Shown: in pieces, positions 1-8,348 of the stretch
How the letters are laid out: each line of letters starts with the position of its first letter
Numbering within the stretch: the first letter of the stretch is position 1
Assembly (NCBI GenBank): GCA_946999645.1
Contig: CAMQDS010000001.1
Coordinates: 124,001 to 188,000 of the forward strand
Source of the DNA: an uncultured Bacteroidales bacterium
GTDB lineage: Bacteria > Bacteroidota > Bacteroidia > Bacteroidales > UBA932
Direction of reading: 5' to 3'
Length of the DNA: 64,000 bases
Program-made: the position numbers and the translations under genes
Notes under the pieces: model-generated
Told to the model about the DNA's origin: nothing
Database searches by the model: none
Seen by the model: the letters and a program-made list of their open reading frames with translations, nothing else

Positions 1-145
1 TATTGAAAGCGGCAGAAAAAGCACACAGTATTTTCGCTTCTTTTTTTGCTTTGTGTACATCAATATTTTCAGAATTAAGCAAAGAAAGATTTTCTTTCAA
101 TACCTTTTTTACATCCTTAATCAGGTCTAAGTTGTTTGTATTCAT
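1..145 (-). CDS. Hypothetical protein, N-terminal part only
   Basis: An open frame starts with ATG at 143-145 on the minus strand and runs off the left edge, giving 48 visible residues. It begins MNTNNLDLIKDVKKVLKEN and is rich in Lys, Asn and Leu, like a soluble helical protein. No signal peptide or membrane segment is visible. It lies 32 bases downstream of the ManC-like gene on the same strand, so it could be the last member of that transcription unit. I do not recognise the family and the fragment is too short for a function. Confidence 0.5.
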   Translation of the reverse strand, partial: MNTNNLDLIKDVKKVLKENLSLLNSENIDVHKAKKEAKILCAFSAAFN

Positions 146-177
146 AGCCGGTGTGTATTAAATGGTTAATAATTCTA

Positions 178-1269
178 TTATAGAAATTTATCATATTCAG
201 GCATTGCCATTTTTGTGATAAAATCTTTATATTCACTATCGTTTTTCGGACATATCATCAAAGCATCGGGCGTATCTATGACCACATAGTCCTTCAATCC
301 CTTTATTGCTATGAATTTTTTCTTGTCCTTTGATATTATCATATTCTCATTACAATCTTCAAGAAGTCTGTTTTCTGTATTACATGAGTTACCATCCTCA
401 TCTTTATGACTGTAACAATACAGTTCATTCCAATTATTTACAGTCTTCCAATCAAATTTAGCTGGGAACAACTGGGCTATATCTGTTTTTTCCATTACTC
501 CATAATCAATGGAAATTTTGTCACAGTCAATATATGCCCTTTCAATAAAGGCTCTCTCGTTATTTGTTCCAATTGCTAATTGCCAATCACCAAAGAGATT
601 AGTAATTTGAGGTATATATTTTTCCATCTCTTGCCTAATCACTTCGGCTTTCCATACGAATATACCTGAATTCCAGAAAAATTCCCCACTTTTACAGAAA
701 ATCTTTGCCAAATCTACATCAGGTTTTTCTATGAAAGTCTTAACTTGTATAGGAACATCATTACTGTAAGCTTCTTTTCCTCCTTTTATCTGAATATATC
801 CAAAATTCGGATTTGGATATGTAGGGCGAATACCTAATGTCATCAGCACTTCGTTTGCTTGAGCATATTCCAAAGCCTTCGATATGGTCTCATTAAATTT
901 ATCCTCCTCATTAATTATAAGATCTGAAGGAGTAGACATAATCACCGCTTTCGGATTCCTTTTTAAAATAGAGTAGGTAGAATATACTGTACAAGGACCT
1001 GTATTTTTTCCATATGGTTCCAGAAGAAGGTTTTGCTTTGGTAGTTCAGGTAAATGTTTATATACAAGGTCTTTATACTTATCAAGTGTAATCACGATTA
1101 TGTTTTCTGGCGAAAATAAACCAGCACACCTATCATAAGTAGCTTGTATATAGGATTTACCACCTTCTTCAATACTTGTAAACTGTTTTGGCAGGTCTTG
1201 TTTGCATAGCGGCCAGAATTGTTTACTATATCCTCCGGCCATAATTACACAGTATTGGTTATTATTCAT
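178..1269 (-). CDS. ManC-like mannose-1-phosphate guanylyltransferase family protein, active site altered
   Basis: This 363-residue protein has the length and layout of single-domain bacterial GDP-mannose pyrophosphorylases (GTP + mannose-1-P to GDP-mannose), without the C-terminal isomerase domain of fused forms. Retained family features are PKQF at 27-30, the EKPD segment near 183 and FFWNSG near 197. The signatures that bind nucleotide and metal are changed. The GGxGxRxWP motif reads GGYSKQFWP (12-20), so the conserved Arg is Gln17. RNTAP reads KNTGP (88-92). The usual PSDH/PADH reads PSDL (114-117). The frame is intact and codon use looks normal, so this is not a decaying pseudogene. It may have changed substrate or lost catalysis. 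It follows yraN by 21 bases, apparently in the cdaA-mutS2-yraN unit. Family assignment is firm; activity is doubtful. Confidence 0.8.
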   Translation of the reverse strand: MNNNQYCVIMAGGYSKQFWPLCKQDLPKQFTSIEEGGKSYIQATYDRCAGLFSPENIIVITLDKYKDLVYKHLPELPKQNLLLEPYGKNTGPCTVYSTYSILKRNPKAVIMSTPSDLIINEEDKFNETISKALEYAQANEVLMTLGIRPTYPNPNFGYIQIKGGKEAYSNDVPIQVKTFIEKPDVDLAKIFCKSGEFFWNSGIFVWKAEVIRQEMEKYIPQITNLFGDWQLAIGTNNERAFIERAYIDCDKISIDYGVMEKTDIAQLFPAKFDWKTVNNWNELYCYSHKDEDGNSCNTENRLLEDCNENMIISKDKKKFIAIKGLKDYVVIDTPDALMICPKNDSEYKDFITKMAMPEYDKFL

Positions 1270-1290
1270 TTTAATTAAGTGTCATTTAGT

Positions 1291-1662
1291 TTATAAATAC
1301 AAAGGTATAATAACTCCCTCAAAATATTCCAGTTGCGTTTTTTCTCCTTGGAACGTCACGGCTGCAACATCAATAAACGCCTCAACATCTATATCTTTGT
1401 TCTTGACTTTTAGGTAATGCCGAGCAGCCTTGGCAATCCTTAGTTCTTTTGCTTTTCGCACATTTTCCTCTGGGGATGCTTGTACTGGAGCAACTCTACT
1501 TTTAACTTCAACAAAATGTATTCCAATATTATTAATTGAAATAATATCTATCTCCAAATGTCCCCATCTCCAATTCCTCTCCAAAATTGTATGTCCTCTA
1601 TCAACTAAGTAGTCACAAACAATATCCTCGCCTCTCCTACCAATTTTGTCTGTCTCAATCAT
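1291..1662 (-). CDS. yraN: YraN/UPF0102 family endonuclease-like protein
   Basis: A 123-residue protein of the UPF0102 family, which has a restriction-endonuclease-like (PD-(D/E)XK) fold, probably acting on branched or damaged DNA. The nuclease core is visible: RNWRWGHLEIDII near residues 30-42, followed by FVEVKSR near 50-56, supplying the acidic residues and Lys of the motif. Length is typical. Its start lies 2 bases after the mutS2 stop, so the two are almost certainly co-transcribed. The pairing with MutS2 suggests joint handling of DNA junctions or collided ribosomes, but that is inference. Confidence 0.88.
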   Translation of the reverse strand: MIETDKIGRRGEDIVCDYLVDRGHTILERNWRWGHLEIDIISINNIGIHFVEVKSRVAPVQASPEENVRKAKELRIAKAARHYLKVKNKDIDVEAFIDVAAVTFQGEKTQLEYFEGVIIPLYL

Positions 1663-1664
1663 AT

Positions 1665-4208
1665 TTATTCCAAAGTCACTACTGTTACGCCAGTTCCCCC
1701 CATTTGCAACTGCTCATCCTTTACGGAAATCACTCCCGGAATTGTCCTTATAAATTTCTGTAATTCTTCCCTTAACGCACCTGTCCCTTTTCCGTGAATA
1801 ATTCTTACAGTAGACATATCAAGCATTATCGCATCATCTATAAATCTCATAACAAGGTCTAAAGCGTCGTTTACTCTTTCTCCCCTTACATCAATTTCAG
1901 GCTTGAAATTCAAACGTCTTTCCCTTATTGCTGGGTCTTCATAACTTGTACTTACCGTACGAGAATTCTCTTTTACAGCACTCTTGTATTCATTAGAAGT
2001 TATTCGTTCCACTCTATCAAGCGGCATCTTACTGCTTATATTTCCTACGATTACGGTTACTGCCTTATTAGATACGATTGATACTTCGCCCACCATATCA
2101 CTGCCTTTCAGCCTTACTTTTTCTCCTACTTTAAGTTTTCCGTTTCTAAATTCATTAATCCTTATCTCTTCTTCTTCACGTTTACGAACCTCTTCTTTTT
2201 CTTTTTTGGATGCTCTTGCGGCCTTTCCTGCCATTCGCCTCTCATTCCGCTCTTTGATTTTTCTAAGTTTTTCTTCAATATATTCCTCTTTATTTTGCTG
2301 CTCAGCCTGCTTCTTTTCAGTAATCGCACCCAAAAAATCCTGTAACTCTTTTCTCGCCTCAGCAGTTCTTGATTTTTCTGCTTGAGACTCCTTAATAGCA
2401 CGTATGGTATTCTCTACCTGCTTATTAGCTCCCTTTACTATTTCTTCTGCCTCTTGGTTAGCCCTATCTATTATATCTTTCTTTATTTTCTTAATACCTT
2501 CCAATTCCTGTTGGTATCTATCCGTAATATTTTCAAGAGCCTTGTCTGTACTTCGTATCCTTTTCAACTTCTCATCAAGAGCGATTCTGTTTCTGGCAAT
2601 TCTCCTGAGATTTTTTTCAATACCGACATATTCTTCTCCAGCTCTGTTCTCTGCATCTTTTACAATAGGCTCTGGAAGTCCCATTTTTCTTGCCAATTCA
2701 AAGGCAAACGAATTTCCAGGCATTCCTATTTCCAACTTGAATAAAGGTGAAATACTATGAGCATCAAACTGCATTGCTCCATTTATCACACCCGTATTAT
2801 TCCCTGAAGCATAAAGCTTTAGATTGGTATAATGAGTGGTTATAACCCCATAAACTCCTCTTTTATCAATCTCATTCAATATTGATTCTGCTATGGCTCC
2901 TCCTGCAGCAGGCTCCGTTCCAGAACCGAATTCATCTATAAGTACCAATGTATTCTTGTCAGCCTCGGATAGGATATTTTTCATAGAAATAAGGAAAGAA
3001 CTATAAGTACTTAGGTCATTATCAATGGATTGTCCATCCCCTATATTAACCATAATCCTGTCAAAAACAGTCATTTCTGAAGTTTCTGAAGTAGGGATCA
3101 ACATTCCCCATTGAAACATATATTGGAGCAATCCCATGGTTTTAAGGCATACAGACTTACCTCCGGCATTAGGTCCAGAAATCAAGAGAATATGTTTTTG
3201 AGGCGATAACAGAATTGTAAGAGGAATCATTTCCTTACCATCCTTTTTCAGAGTTCTTTCCAATAGCGGATGCCTTGCTTTTCTAAGATTGACCTCACCT
3301 TCATCAGATATAATCGGCATTCCAGCTATGTATTCCAATGCAGTTTGAGCTTTTGCAATTATGAAATCTAACTCGCACAAACATTCAGCCCCACTCAGCA
3401 ACTCTGGAACATAAGGTCTTAAGAAGTCACTAAATTCCGACAGTATCCTGAAAATTTCCCTTCCTTCGGAAAATTTAAGTTCACTTATCTCATTTTCTAT
3501 TTCGACTATTTCTTCTGGCTCTATAAATATGGTCTTTCCAGAAGCTGATTCGTCAAAAACAAAACCCTTTATTTTTCTTTTATTGGCAGATGGAACCGGA
3601 ATAAGCATTTTTCCATCTCTTATAGAAACCGTTGCATCTTCTCCTATTATACCCTCCAAGCGAGCTTTATTCAATACTAATGAAACTCGTTTGGAAATAG
3701 CCCCCTCCTTTTCTTTCAAGGTCTTACGTATCTCATACAACAAATCTGATGCAGTATCTTTGACATTTCCGAATTTATCTAAAATCAAATCAATTCGTCT
3801 GCCTACTTCAGGAAATATAGTTATAGAAGAAGTTAATTTTTTCAATGAAGGATAGACACTATCCTTAATCCCAGCAAAAAAAACAGTTACCTTATGCAGT
3901 GTTTCTGACATTGTTCTAAGTTTCCCTAAAGAAAGCAAGTCAATGTTTGCTCCGTCATTTTCTAAATTTTTCAGAAAACCAGTACAATCTACATATCCAC
4001 TTGTAGGAAAAGAATCTTCAAACATTACGATGAGACGCATCTCATCAGTAAGCATCAGCCTTTTTTTAATTTCATCCTTATTTGAGGAGAACTCTTCTTT
4101 TTCAACCCTATTAACGGCATATTCGGTACTGCACTTGTCAGAAATTTCCTTTCTAATCCTGTCAAATCCCAACTTAACTTCTATTCTTCTGTAGTTCTCA
4201 CTCATCAT
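1665..4208 (-). CDS. mutS2: MutS2 family ATPase/endonuclease
   Basis: An 847-residue MutS2 homologue of full length. It has an N-terminal MutS core without the mismatch-recognition domain, a Walker A motif GPNAGGKS near residue 345, a Walker B-like segment VLIDEFGSGTEP near 420, a long charged coiled-coil region rich in Glu, Lys and Arg (about 515-680), and a C-terminal Smr nuclease domain (about 770-847) with LDVRGERV and HGKGTG. The family acts in suppression of recombination and, in Bacillus, in splitting collided ribosomes. It sits 6 bases after cdaA and 2 bases before yraN. Two consecutive Met codons open the frame; the first is used here. Confidence 0.95.
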   Translation of the reverse strand: MMSENYRRIEVKLGFDRIRKEISDKCSTEYAVNRVEKEEFSSNKDEIKKRLMLTDEMRLIVMFEDSFPTSGYVDCTGFLKNLENDGANIDLLSLGKLRTMSETLHKVTVFFAGIKDSVYPSLKKLTSSITIFPEVGRRIDLILDKFGNVKDTASDLLYEIRKTLKEKEGAISKRVSLVLNKARLEGIIGEDATVSIRDGKMLIPVPSANKRKIKGFVFDESASGKTIFIEPEEIVEIENEISELKFSEGREIFRILSEFSDFLRPYVPELLSGAECLCELDFIIAKAQTALEYIAGMPIISDEGEVNLRKARHPLLERTLKKDGKEMIPLTILLSPQKHILLISGPNAGGKSVCLKTMGLLQYMFQWGMLIPTSETSEMTVFDRIMVNIGDGQSIDNDLSTYSSFLISMKNILSEADKNTLVLIDEFGSGTEPAAGGAIAESILNEIDKRGVYGVITTHYTNLKLYASGNNTGVINGAMQFDAHSISPLFKLEIGMPGNSFAFELARKMGLPEPIVKDAENRAGEEYVGIEKNLRRIARNRIALDEKLKRIRSTDKALENITDRYQQELEGIKKIKKDIIDRANQEAEEIVKGANKQVENTIRAIKESQAEKSRTAEARKELQDFLGAITEKKQAEQQNKEEYIEEKLRKIKERNERRMAGKAARASKKEKEEVRKREEEEIRINEFRNGKLKVGEKVRLKGSDMVGEVSIVSNKAVTVIVGNISSKMPLDRVERITSNEYKSAVKENSRTVSTSYEDPAIRERRLNFKPEIDVRGERVNDALDLVMRFIDDAIMLDMSTVRIIHGKGTGALREELQKFIRTIPGVISVKDEQLQMGGTGVTVVTLE

Positions 4209-4214
4209 ATTATC

Positions 4215-5033
4215 TTACCTTGAATCACTGTTTTCCTTTGATAAGGCGGCTCCTAAAAGTAATTTTAACTCATTCAGATTATTAACTGGAGTAACTGTTC
4301 CTTCCTTTACAAAAGAAACTTCTCCTGTCTCCTCAGAAACGACAATTACATCAGCATCTGTTTCTTCTGATATTCCTATCGCTGCCTTGTGTCTCATTCC
4401 GAAACGTGCCGGTATATCCGTTTTATTTGTAATAGGGAGGGTACATCTTGCTGCCACTATCCTGCTACCTCTTATGATGACAGCGCCATCGTGTAAAGGA
4501 GAATTTTTAAAAAAGAGATTTTGTATAAGTCTTTTACTTACCACCGCATCAATTTTATCTCCTGTTTCTATTATGTAATCCAAATTTATTTCGTGAGGGA
4601 TGACGATTAATGCCCCCGTTTTATTTTCTGACATTGCTCGGCAAGCCTCTGTTATTTCGTTCACGGTGGAATTATCCATATCTCCTTCTTTAAGCCCCAT
4701 AAGATTATTTATCAATCGCCTCGTTTTGAGCCCTATTTTAGAACCTGCTCCGAATTTCATCATAAGATGCCTAATCTCAGGCTGAAATATAATAATTAAG
4801 GCAAGAACCCCCACATCTATAAAAGTATTCACCAGCTTGCTCATCATCTTCATATGCAAGGCATCAACCAAAACCATAAGCACATAGATGAATATAATGG
4901 TAAGAAAGATATTCATTGCCACAGAATCTTTTATCCATCTGAAAACAAAGAATATAATCAGGGCAACAATAAGAATGTCCAGAATATCTGTAAAAGAGAT
5001 GTTAAGAAAGCCGAAAATTGTCTGTATCATCAA
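4215..5033 (-). CDS. cdaA: Diadenylate cyclase CdaA (membrane-bound c-di-AMP synthase)
   Basis: A 272-residue CdaA/YbbP-type protein that condenses two ATP to cyclic di-AMP at the inner membrane. Three hydrophobic segments occupy about residues 15-90, followed by a short helix and the DisA_N (DAC) domain. The DGA motif is at 182-184. The second motif, normally RHR, reads RHK (214-216), a conservative change at its last position. SEETGEVSFV follows near 235, as in the family. It is the first gene of the cdaA-mutS2-yraN-manC-like run and is transcribed away from rplC across a 181-base shared intergenic region. Met1 and Met2 are both possible starts. Confidence 0.93.
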   Translation of the reverse strand: MMIQTIFGFLNISFTDILDILIVALIIFFVFRWIKDSVAMNIFLTIIFIYVLMVLVDALHMKMMSKLVNTFIDVGVLALIIIFQPEIRHLMMKFGAGSKIGLKTRRLINNLMGLKEGDMDNSTVNEITEACRAMSENKTGALIVIPHEINLDYIIETGDKIDAVVSKRLIQNLFFKNSPLHDGAVIIRGSRIVAARCTLPITNKTDIPARFGMRHKAAIGISEETDADVIVVSEETGEVSFVKEGTVTPVNNLNELKLLLGAALSKENSDSR

Positions 5034-5052
5034 GTTTTCTTTTATACACTAA

Positions 5053-5060
5053 CAAATATA
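5053..5060 (-). promoter_or_regulatory. Candidate -7 promoter element for cdaA operon
   Basis: On the minus strand this reads TATATTTG, a perfect match to the Bacteroidota TAnnTTTG element, 19 bases upstream of the cdaA ATG. I see no good TTG element at the usual 19-20 base spacing, so the call rests on the -7 box alone. Confidence 0.5.
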
Positions 5061-5124
5061 AACAAAAAAAACATTTCAGTCTAATGCAAAAAGTTATACA
5101 TAAGTAAAGTAGAATAAAAAATCA

Positions 5125-5154
5125 TTGATAATTAAATAATTAGTTGTATATTTG
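5125..5154 (+). promoter_or_regulatory. Promoter of the rplC ribosomal block
   Basis: TTG at 5125-5127 and TATATTTG at 5147-5154 are separated by 19 bases, the standard Bacteroidota sigma-ABfr arrangement. It lies 60 bases before the rplC ATG and is followed immediately by CAGTCC, the same bases found after the promoters of the other two ribosomal blocks in this window. Confidence 0.8.
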
Positions 5155-5155
5155 C

Positions 5156-5178
5156 AGTCCGCAAAATGTGTGCGGATT
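5156..5178 (+). promoter_or_regulatory. Leader hairpin upstream of rplC
   Basis: AGTCCGCA (5156-5163) pairs with TGCGGATT (5171-5178), an 8-bp stem with one G-T pair and a 7-base loop. It starts right after the -7 element and ends 36 bases before the ATG. There is no T-run, so it is not a terminator. Equivalent hairpins with different stems precede rplP and rpsL. Confidence 0.55.
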
Positions 5179-5214
5179 ATTTAAAGTATTTATAAACAAT
5201 TAATTAACAATTCA

Positions 5215-5838
5215 ATGCCTGGATTAATTGGAAAGAAAATCGGAATGACTTCCGTTTTCGGTGCTGATGGAAAAAATATTCCATGCACCGTTATTGAGGC
5301 CGGTCCATGTGTTGTTACGCAAGTTCGTACGGTAGAAAAAGATGGTTATGCCGCTGTACAACTTGCCTATGACGAAATCACAGAGAAGCATGTCGGCGCC
5401 CCTCTAAAGGGACATTTTGTAAAGGCAGGAACCACTCCAAAACGTAAATTGGCTGAGTTTGCAGCTGATTTTGAAGGAGAGCTTAAGTTAGGCGACACAC
5501 TTTCAGTTGCTGACGTTTTTAAAGTAGCTGAATATATCGACGTCGTCGGTACTTCAAAAGGAAAAGGTTTCCAAGGCGTAGTTAAACGTCATGGATTCGC
5601 AGGTGTAGGTGGAAAAACTCATGGTCAGCACAACAGATTGCGTCACCCAGGTTCTATGGGTGCATCATCTTGGCCTTCACGTGTATTCCCAGGAATGCGT
5701 ATGGCAGGTCACATGGGTAATGAAAGAGTAAAAGTAAATAACCTACCTGTCCTTAAGATTATTCCTGAAAATAATCTTTTAGTTGTTAAGGGCTCTGTTC
5801 CGGGAGCCAGGGGTTCATATTTAATTCTGGAGGCATAA
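5215..5838 (+). CDS. rplC: 50S ribosomal protein L3
   Basis: A 207-residue L3, full length for bacteria, which organises the 3' domain of 23S rRNA near the peptidyl transferase centre. The N-terminus PGLIGKKIGMT and the long extension containing GGKTHGQHNRLRHPG and MAGHMGNERV are diagnostic. It is the first gene of the block because rpsJ, normally just upstream, is missing: the neighbour is cdaA on the other strand. The ATG at 5215 follows a TTAACAATT stretch rather than a Shine-Dalgarno sequence, as is common in this phylum. Confidence 0.98.
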   Translation: MPGLIGKKIGMTSVFGADGKNIPCTVIEAGPCVVTQVRTVEKDGYAAVQLAYDEITEKHVGAPLKGHFVKAGTTPKRKLAEFAADFEGELKLGDTLSVADVFKVAEYIDVVGTSKGKGFQGVVKRHGFAGVGGKTHGQHNRLRHPGSMGASSWPSRVFPGMRMAGHMGNERVKVNNLPVLKIIPENNLLVVKGSVPGARGSYLILEA

Positions 5839-5841
5839 GCT

Positions 5842-6471
5842 ATGGAGTTGAAAGTATTGAAAATAGACGGAACAGAATCCGGAAAAACGGTTGTTCTAGA
5901 CGAAAAAGTATTCGGTATAACACCGAATGACCATGCTATCTATCTTGATGTAGTACAATATCTTGCAAATCAACGCCAAGGTACAGCCAAAACAAAGGAT
6001 AGAAGTGAAGTTGCATACAGTACCAAAAAAATGGGTCGCCAGAAAGGTGGCGGTGGTGCTCGTCATGGTAGTTTAAAAGCTAACATATATGTTGGCGGTG
6101 GACGTGTATTCGGTCCGAAACCACGTGATTATAGGAAGAAACTCAACAAGAAACTCAAGCAACTTGCAAGATTCTCTGCCCTCTCATACAAGGCACAGAA
6201 CAATGCTATTATAGTTCTTGAATCATTCAAAATGGATGCTCCTAAGACAAAGGAGTTCCTCGGTATTCTTAAAGCAATAAAAGCAGGAGATAGAAAGATA
6301 CTTTTCGTTCTTCCTGAGAATTGCGATAATATCTTCCTTTCATCCCGTAATATCCCTGAAGTAAGAGTGATAACTGTAAACGAGATAAATACCTACAACG
6401 TTATGAATTCAAATGTTATGGTATTTGTTGATGGCGTACAGGATATACTCTCTTCAAGAGTTAACAGCTAA
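5842..6471 (+). CDS. rplD: 50S ribosomal protein L4
   Basis: A 209-residue L4, which lines the exit tunnel. The tunnel loop is recognisable around residues 46-80 (QGTAKTKDRSEV, then MGRQKGGGGARHGS). It lies 3 bases after rplC and 12 before rplW. In E. coli L4 represses its own S10 operon. Whether the different leader here has that role cannot be told from the sequence. Confidence 0.97.
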   Translation: MELKVLKIDGTESGKTVVLDEKVFGITPNDHAIYLDVVQYLANQRQGTAKTKDRSEVAYSTKKMGRQKGGGGARHGSLKANIYVGGGRVFGPKPRDYRKKLNKKLKQLARFSALSYKAQNNAIIVLESFKMDAPKTKEFLGILKAIKAGDRKILFVLPENCDNIFLSSRNIPEVRVITVNEINTYNVMNSNVMVFVDGVQDILSSRVNS

Positions 6472-6483
6472 ATAATTTGAGAG

Positions 6484-6774
6484 ATGGGAATTATAATTAA
6501 GCCAATAATAACAGAGAAAATGACGGCTCAGGGCGAAAAGTTGAACCGTTACGGTTTCATAGTAGACCGCTCTGCAAATAAAATTCAGATAAAGGCTGCT
6601 GTAGAGCAAATGTATAGTGTTACAGTTGCATTTGTAAACACTGTAAACTATCATGGGAAGAGAAAATCCCGCTATAGCAAGTCAGGAGTTTTGTCAGGTC
6701 GTGCAAATCACTATAAGAAAGCTTATGTGACACTTGCAGGCAGCGACAAGATTGATTTATACAGTAACATTTAA
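6484..6774 (+). CDS. rplW: 50S ribosomal protein L23
   Basis: A 96-residue L23, which sits at the tunnel exit where SRP and trigger factor dock. The start IIIKPIITEKMT and the segment FIVDRSANKIQIKAAVEQMY match the family, as does the basic loop HGKRKSRYSK. It lies in the conserved order rplD-rplW-rplB, 12 bases from rplD. Confidence 0.96.
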   Translation: MGIIIKPIITEKMTAQGEKLNRYGFIVDRSANKIQIKAAVEQMYSVTVAFVNTVNYHGKRKSRYSKSGVLSGRANHYKKAYVTLAGSDKIDLYSNI

Positions 6775-6785
6775 GGTATAAGGCA

Positions 6786-7610
6786 ATGGCAGTTAGAAAA
6801 TTCAAACCGGTAACTCCCGGACAAAGGAATAAGGTAATCAGTGCTTTTGACGATATTACCACAAAGAAACCTCATAAGGCATTGCTTGAGCCTATAAAGA
6901 AAACAGGTGGACGCAATAATACAGGTCAAATTACTATGCGTTACATCGGTGGTGGTCATAAGAGAATGTATCGTATCATAGATTTTCTTCGTGATAAAGA
7001 TTCTTGCAAGGCTACCGTGCTTACTATTGAGTACGATCCGAACCGTAGTGCCCGTATCGCACTTGTAGAATATGCAGATGGTGAGAAGAGATATATCATA
7101 GCTCCTAACGGACTTAAGGTAGGACAAGTGATAGAGTCTGGCTCAGGTATCGCTCCTGAACTTGGTAACACTCTTCCTCTAAGTGAAATTCCAGTAGGTA
7201 CATTAGTTCACAATATAGAGCTTCGTCCTGGACAGGGTGGTGCAATGGCACGCTCAGCCGGTACTTATGCACAGCTCGCTGCACGTGAAGGAAGATTTGC
7301 TGTTCTTCGTTTGCCTTCAGGCGAAACAAGAATGGTATTAGTTTCTTGCCGTGCCACTGTTGGAACAGTATCTAACCCAGAACATAATTTGGAGTCATCC
7401 GGGAAGGCTGGTCGCAGTCGTTGGCTGGGACGCAGACCTCACAACCGTGGTGTTGTAATGAACCCAGTTGATCACCCTATGGGTGGTGGTGAAGGTCGTG
7501 CATCTGGAGGTCATCCGAGGTCACGTAAGGGTCTTCCTGCTAAGGGATATAAGACACGTAATCCTAAGGCCACTTCAAACAAGTTCATTATTGAAAGAAG
7601 AAAGAAATAA
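6786..7610 (+). CDS. rplB: 50S ribosomal protein L2
   Basis: A 274-residue L2, a core protein needed for subunit joining and peptidyl transfer. The C-terminal GVVMNPVDHPMGGGEGR segment holds the conserved His of the family, and HPRSRKG and TRNPKATSNKFIIERRKK close the protein. The N-terminal SH3-like and OB folds are complete. It sits between rplW (11 bases) and rpsS (21 bases). Confidence 0.98.
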   Translation: MAVRKFKPVTPGQRNKVISAFDDITTKKPHKALLEPIKKTGGRNNTGQITMRYIGGGHKRMYRIIDFLRDKDSCKATVLTIEYDPNRSARIALVEYADGEKRYIIAPNGLKVGQVIESGSGIAPELGNTLPLSEIPVGTLVHNIELRPGQGGAMARSAGTYAQLAAREGRFAVLRLPSGETRMVLVSCRATVGTVSNPEHNLESSGKAGRSRWLGRRPHNRGVVMNPVDHPMGGGEGRASGGHPRSRKGLPAKGYKTRNPKATSNKFIIERRKK

Positions 7611-7631
7611 CGGAATAAAACTTTAGAGATT

Positions 7632-7904
7632 ATGAGTCGTTCTTTAAGAAAAGGTCCTTATATCCAGGAAGCCCTGGAGAAAAGAATTCTTGCTATGAAT
7701 GATGGTAGCAAGAAAAAAGAAGTAGTCAAGACATGGTCACGTGCAAGCATGATCTCTCCTGACTTCGTCGGCCATACAATTGCAGTTCATAACGGAAATA
7801 AGTTTATTCCGGTATATGTAACAGAAAATATGGTAGGTCACAAATTAGGTGAGTTTGCTCCTACGAGAACTTTCAGAGGCCATTCAGGCAATAATAAGAA
7901 GTAA
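7632..7904 (+). CDS. rpsS: 30S ribosomal protein S19
   Basis: A 90-residue S19, which binds 16S rRNA in the head with S13. It begins MSRSLRKGPYI and contains RASMISPDFVGHTIAVHNG and the ending LGEFAPTRTFRGH, all diagnostic. Length and position between rplB and rplV are canonical. Confidence 0.97.
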   Translation: MSRSLRKGPYIQEALEKRILAMNDGSKKKEVVKTWSRASMISPDFVGHTIAVHNGNKFIPVYVTENMVGHKLGEFAPTRTFRGHSGNNKK

Positions 7905-7924
7905 TTCATTTAAATGATTGAATT

Positions 7925-8347
7925 ATGGGAAAACGTAAAAGATTAATGGCCGAGAGGCTGAAAGAAAATAAGAAGCAAACAGCTATTGCTAAACTTAATA
8001 ATGTACCTACATCTCCAAGAAAGATGCGTCTTGTCGCAGATACAGTAAGAGGTGTAGAAGTAAACCGTGCTTTGGATCTTTTGAAATTTTCAAAGAAAGC
8101 ACCTTCAATCCGTCTTGAAAAACTTCTTAAGAGTGCAATTGCAAACTGGGAAGCAAAGAATGCGGATAGAAGCAAAGAACTGGATAATGGAAACGTTTAT
8201 GTCAAGACTATCATGGTGGATGAAGGCAAGACTCTCAAGAGAATTCGTCCTTGTCCTCAAGGTCGTGCTGGCAGAATACGTAAGCGTTCAAATCACGTTA
8301 CCATTATTTTGGATGTAAAGAAACCAACAACAGTGGAGGAAAAGTAA
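7925..8347 (+). CDS. rplV: 50S ribosomal protein L22
   Basis: A 140-residue L22, whose beta-hairpin reaches into the exit tunnel and carries macrolide-resistance sites. The core starts at about residue 24 with LNNVPTSPRKMRLVADTVRG and ends with RPCPQGRAGRIRKRSNHVTII. The first 20 or so residues, rich in Lys, Arg and Glu, are an extension relative to short bacterial L22; the ATG at 7925 is the best start in the gap after rpsS. It is followed by rpsC after 1 base. Confidence 0.95.
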   Translation: MGKRKRLMAERLKENKKQTAIAKLNNVPTSPRKMRLVADTVRGVEVNRALDLLKFSKKAPSIRLEKLLKSAIANWEAKNADRSKELDNGNVYVKTIMVDEGKTLKRIRPCPQGRAGRIRKRSNHVTIILDVKKPTTVEEK

Positions 8348-8348
8348 T

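Noticed and set aside
2162..2760. Long open frames opposite the coiled-coil part of mutS2
   Set aside because: They arise from the biased codon content of the Lys/Glu-rich region; no start context or family match.
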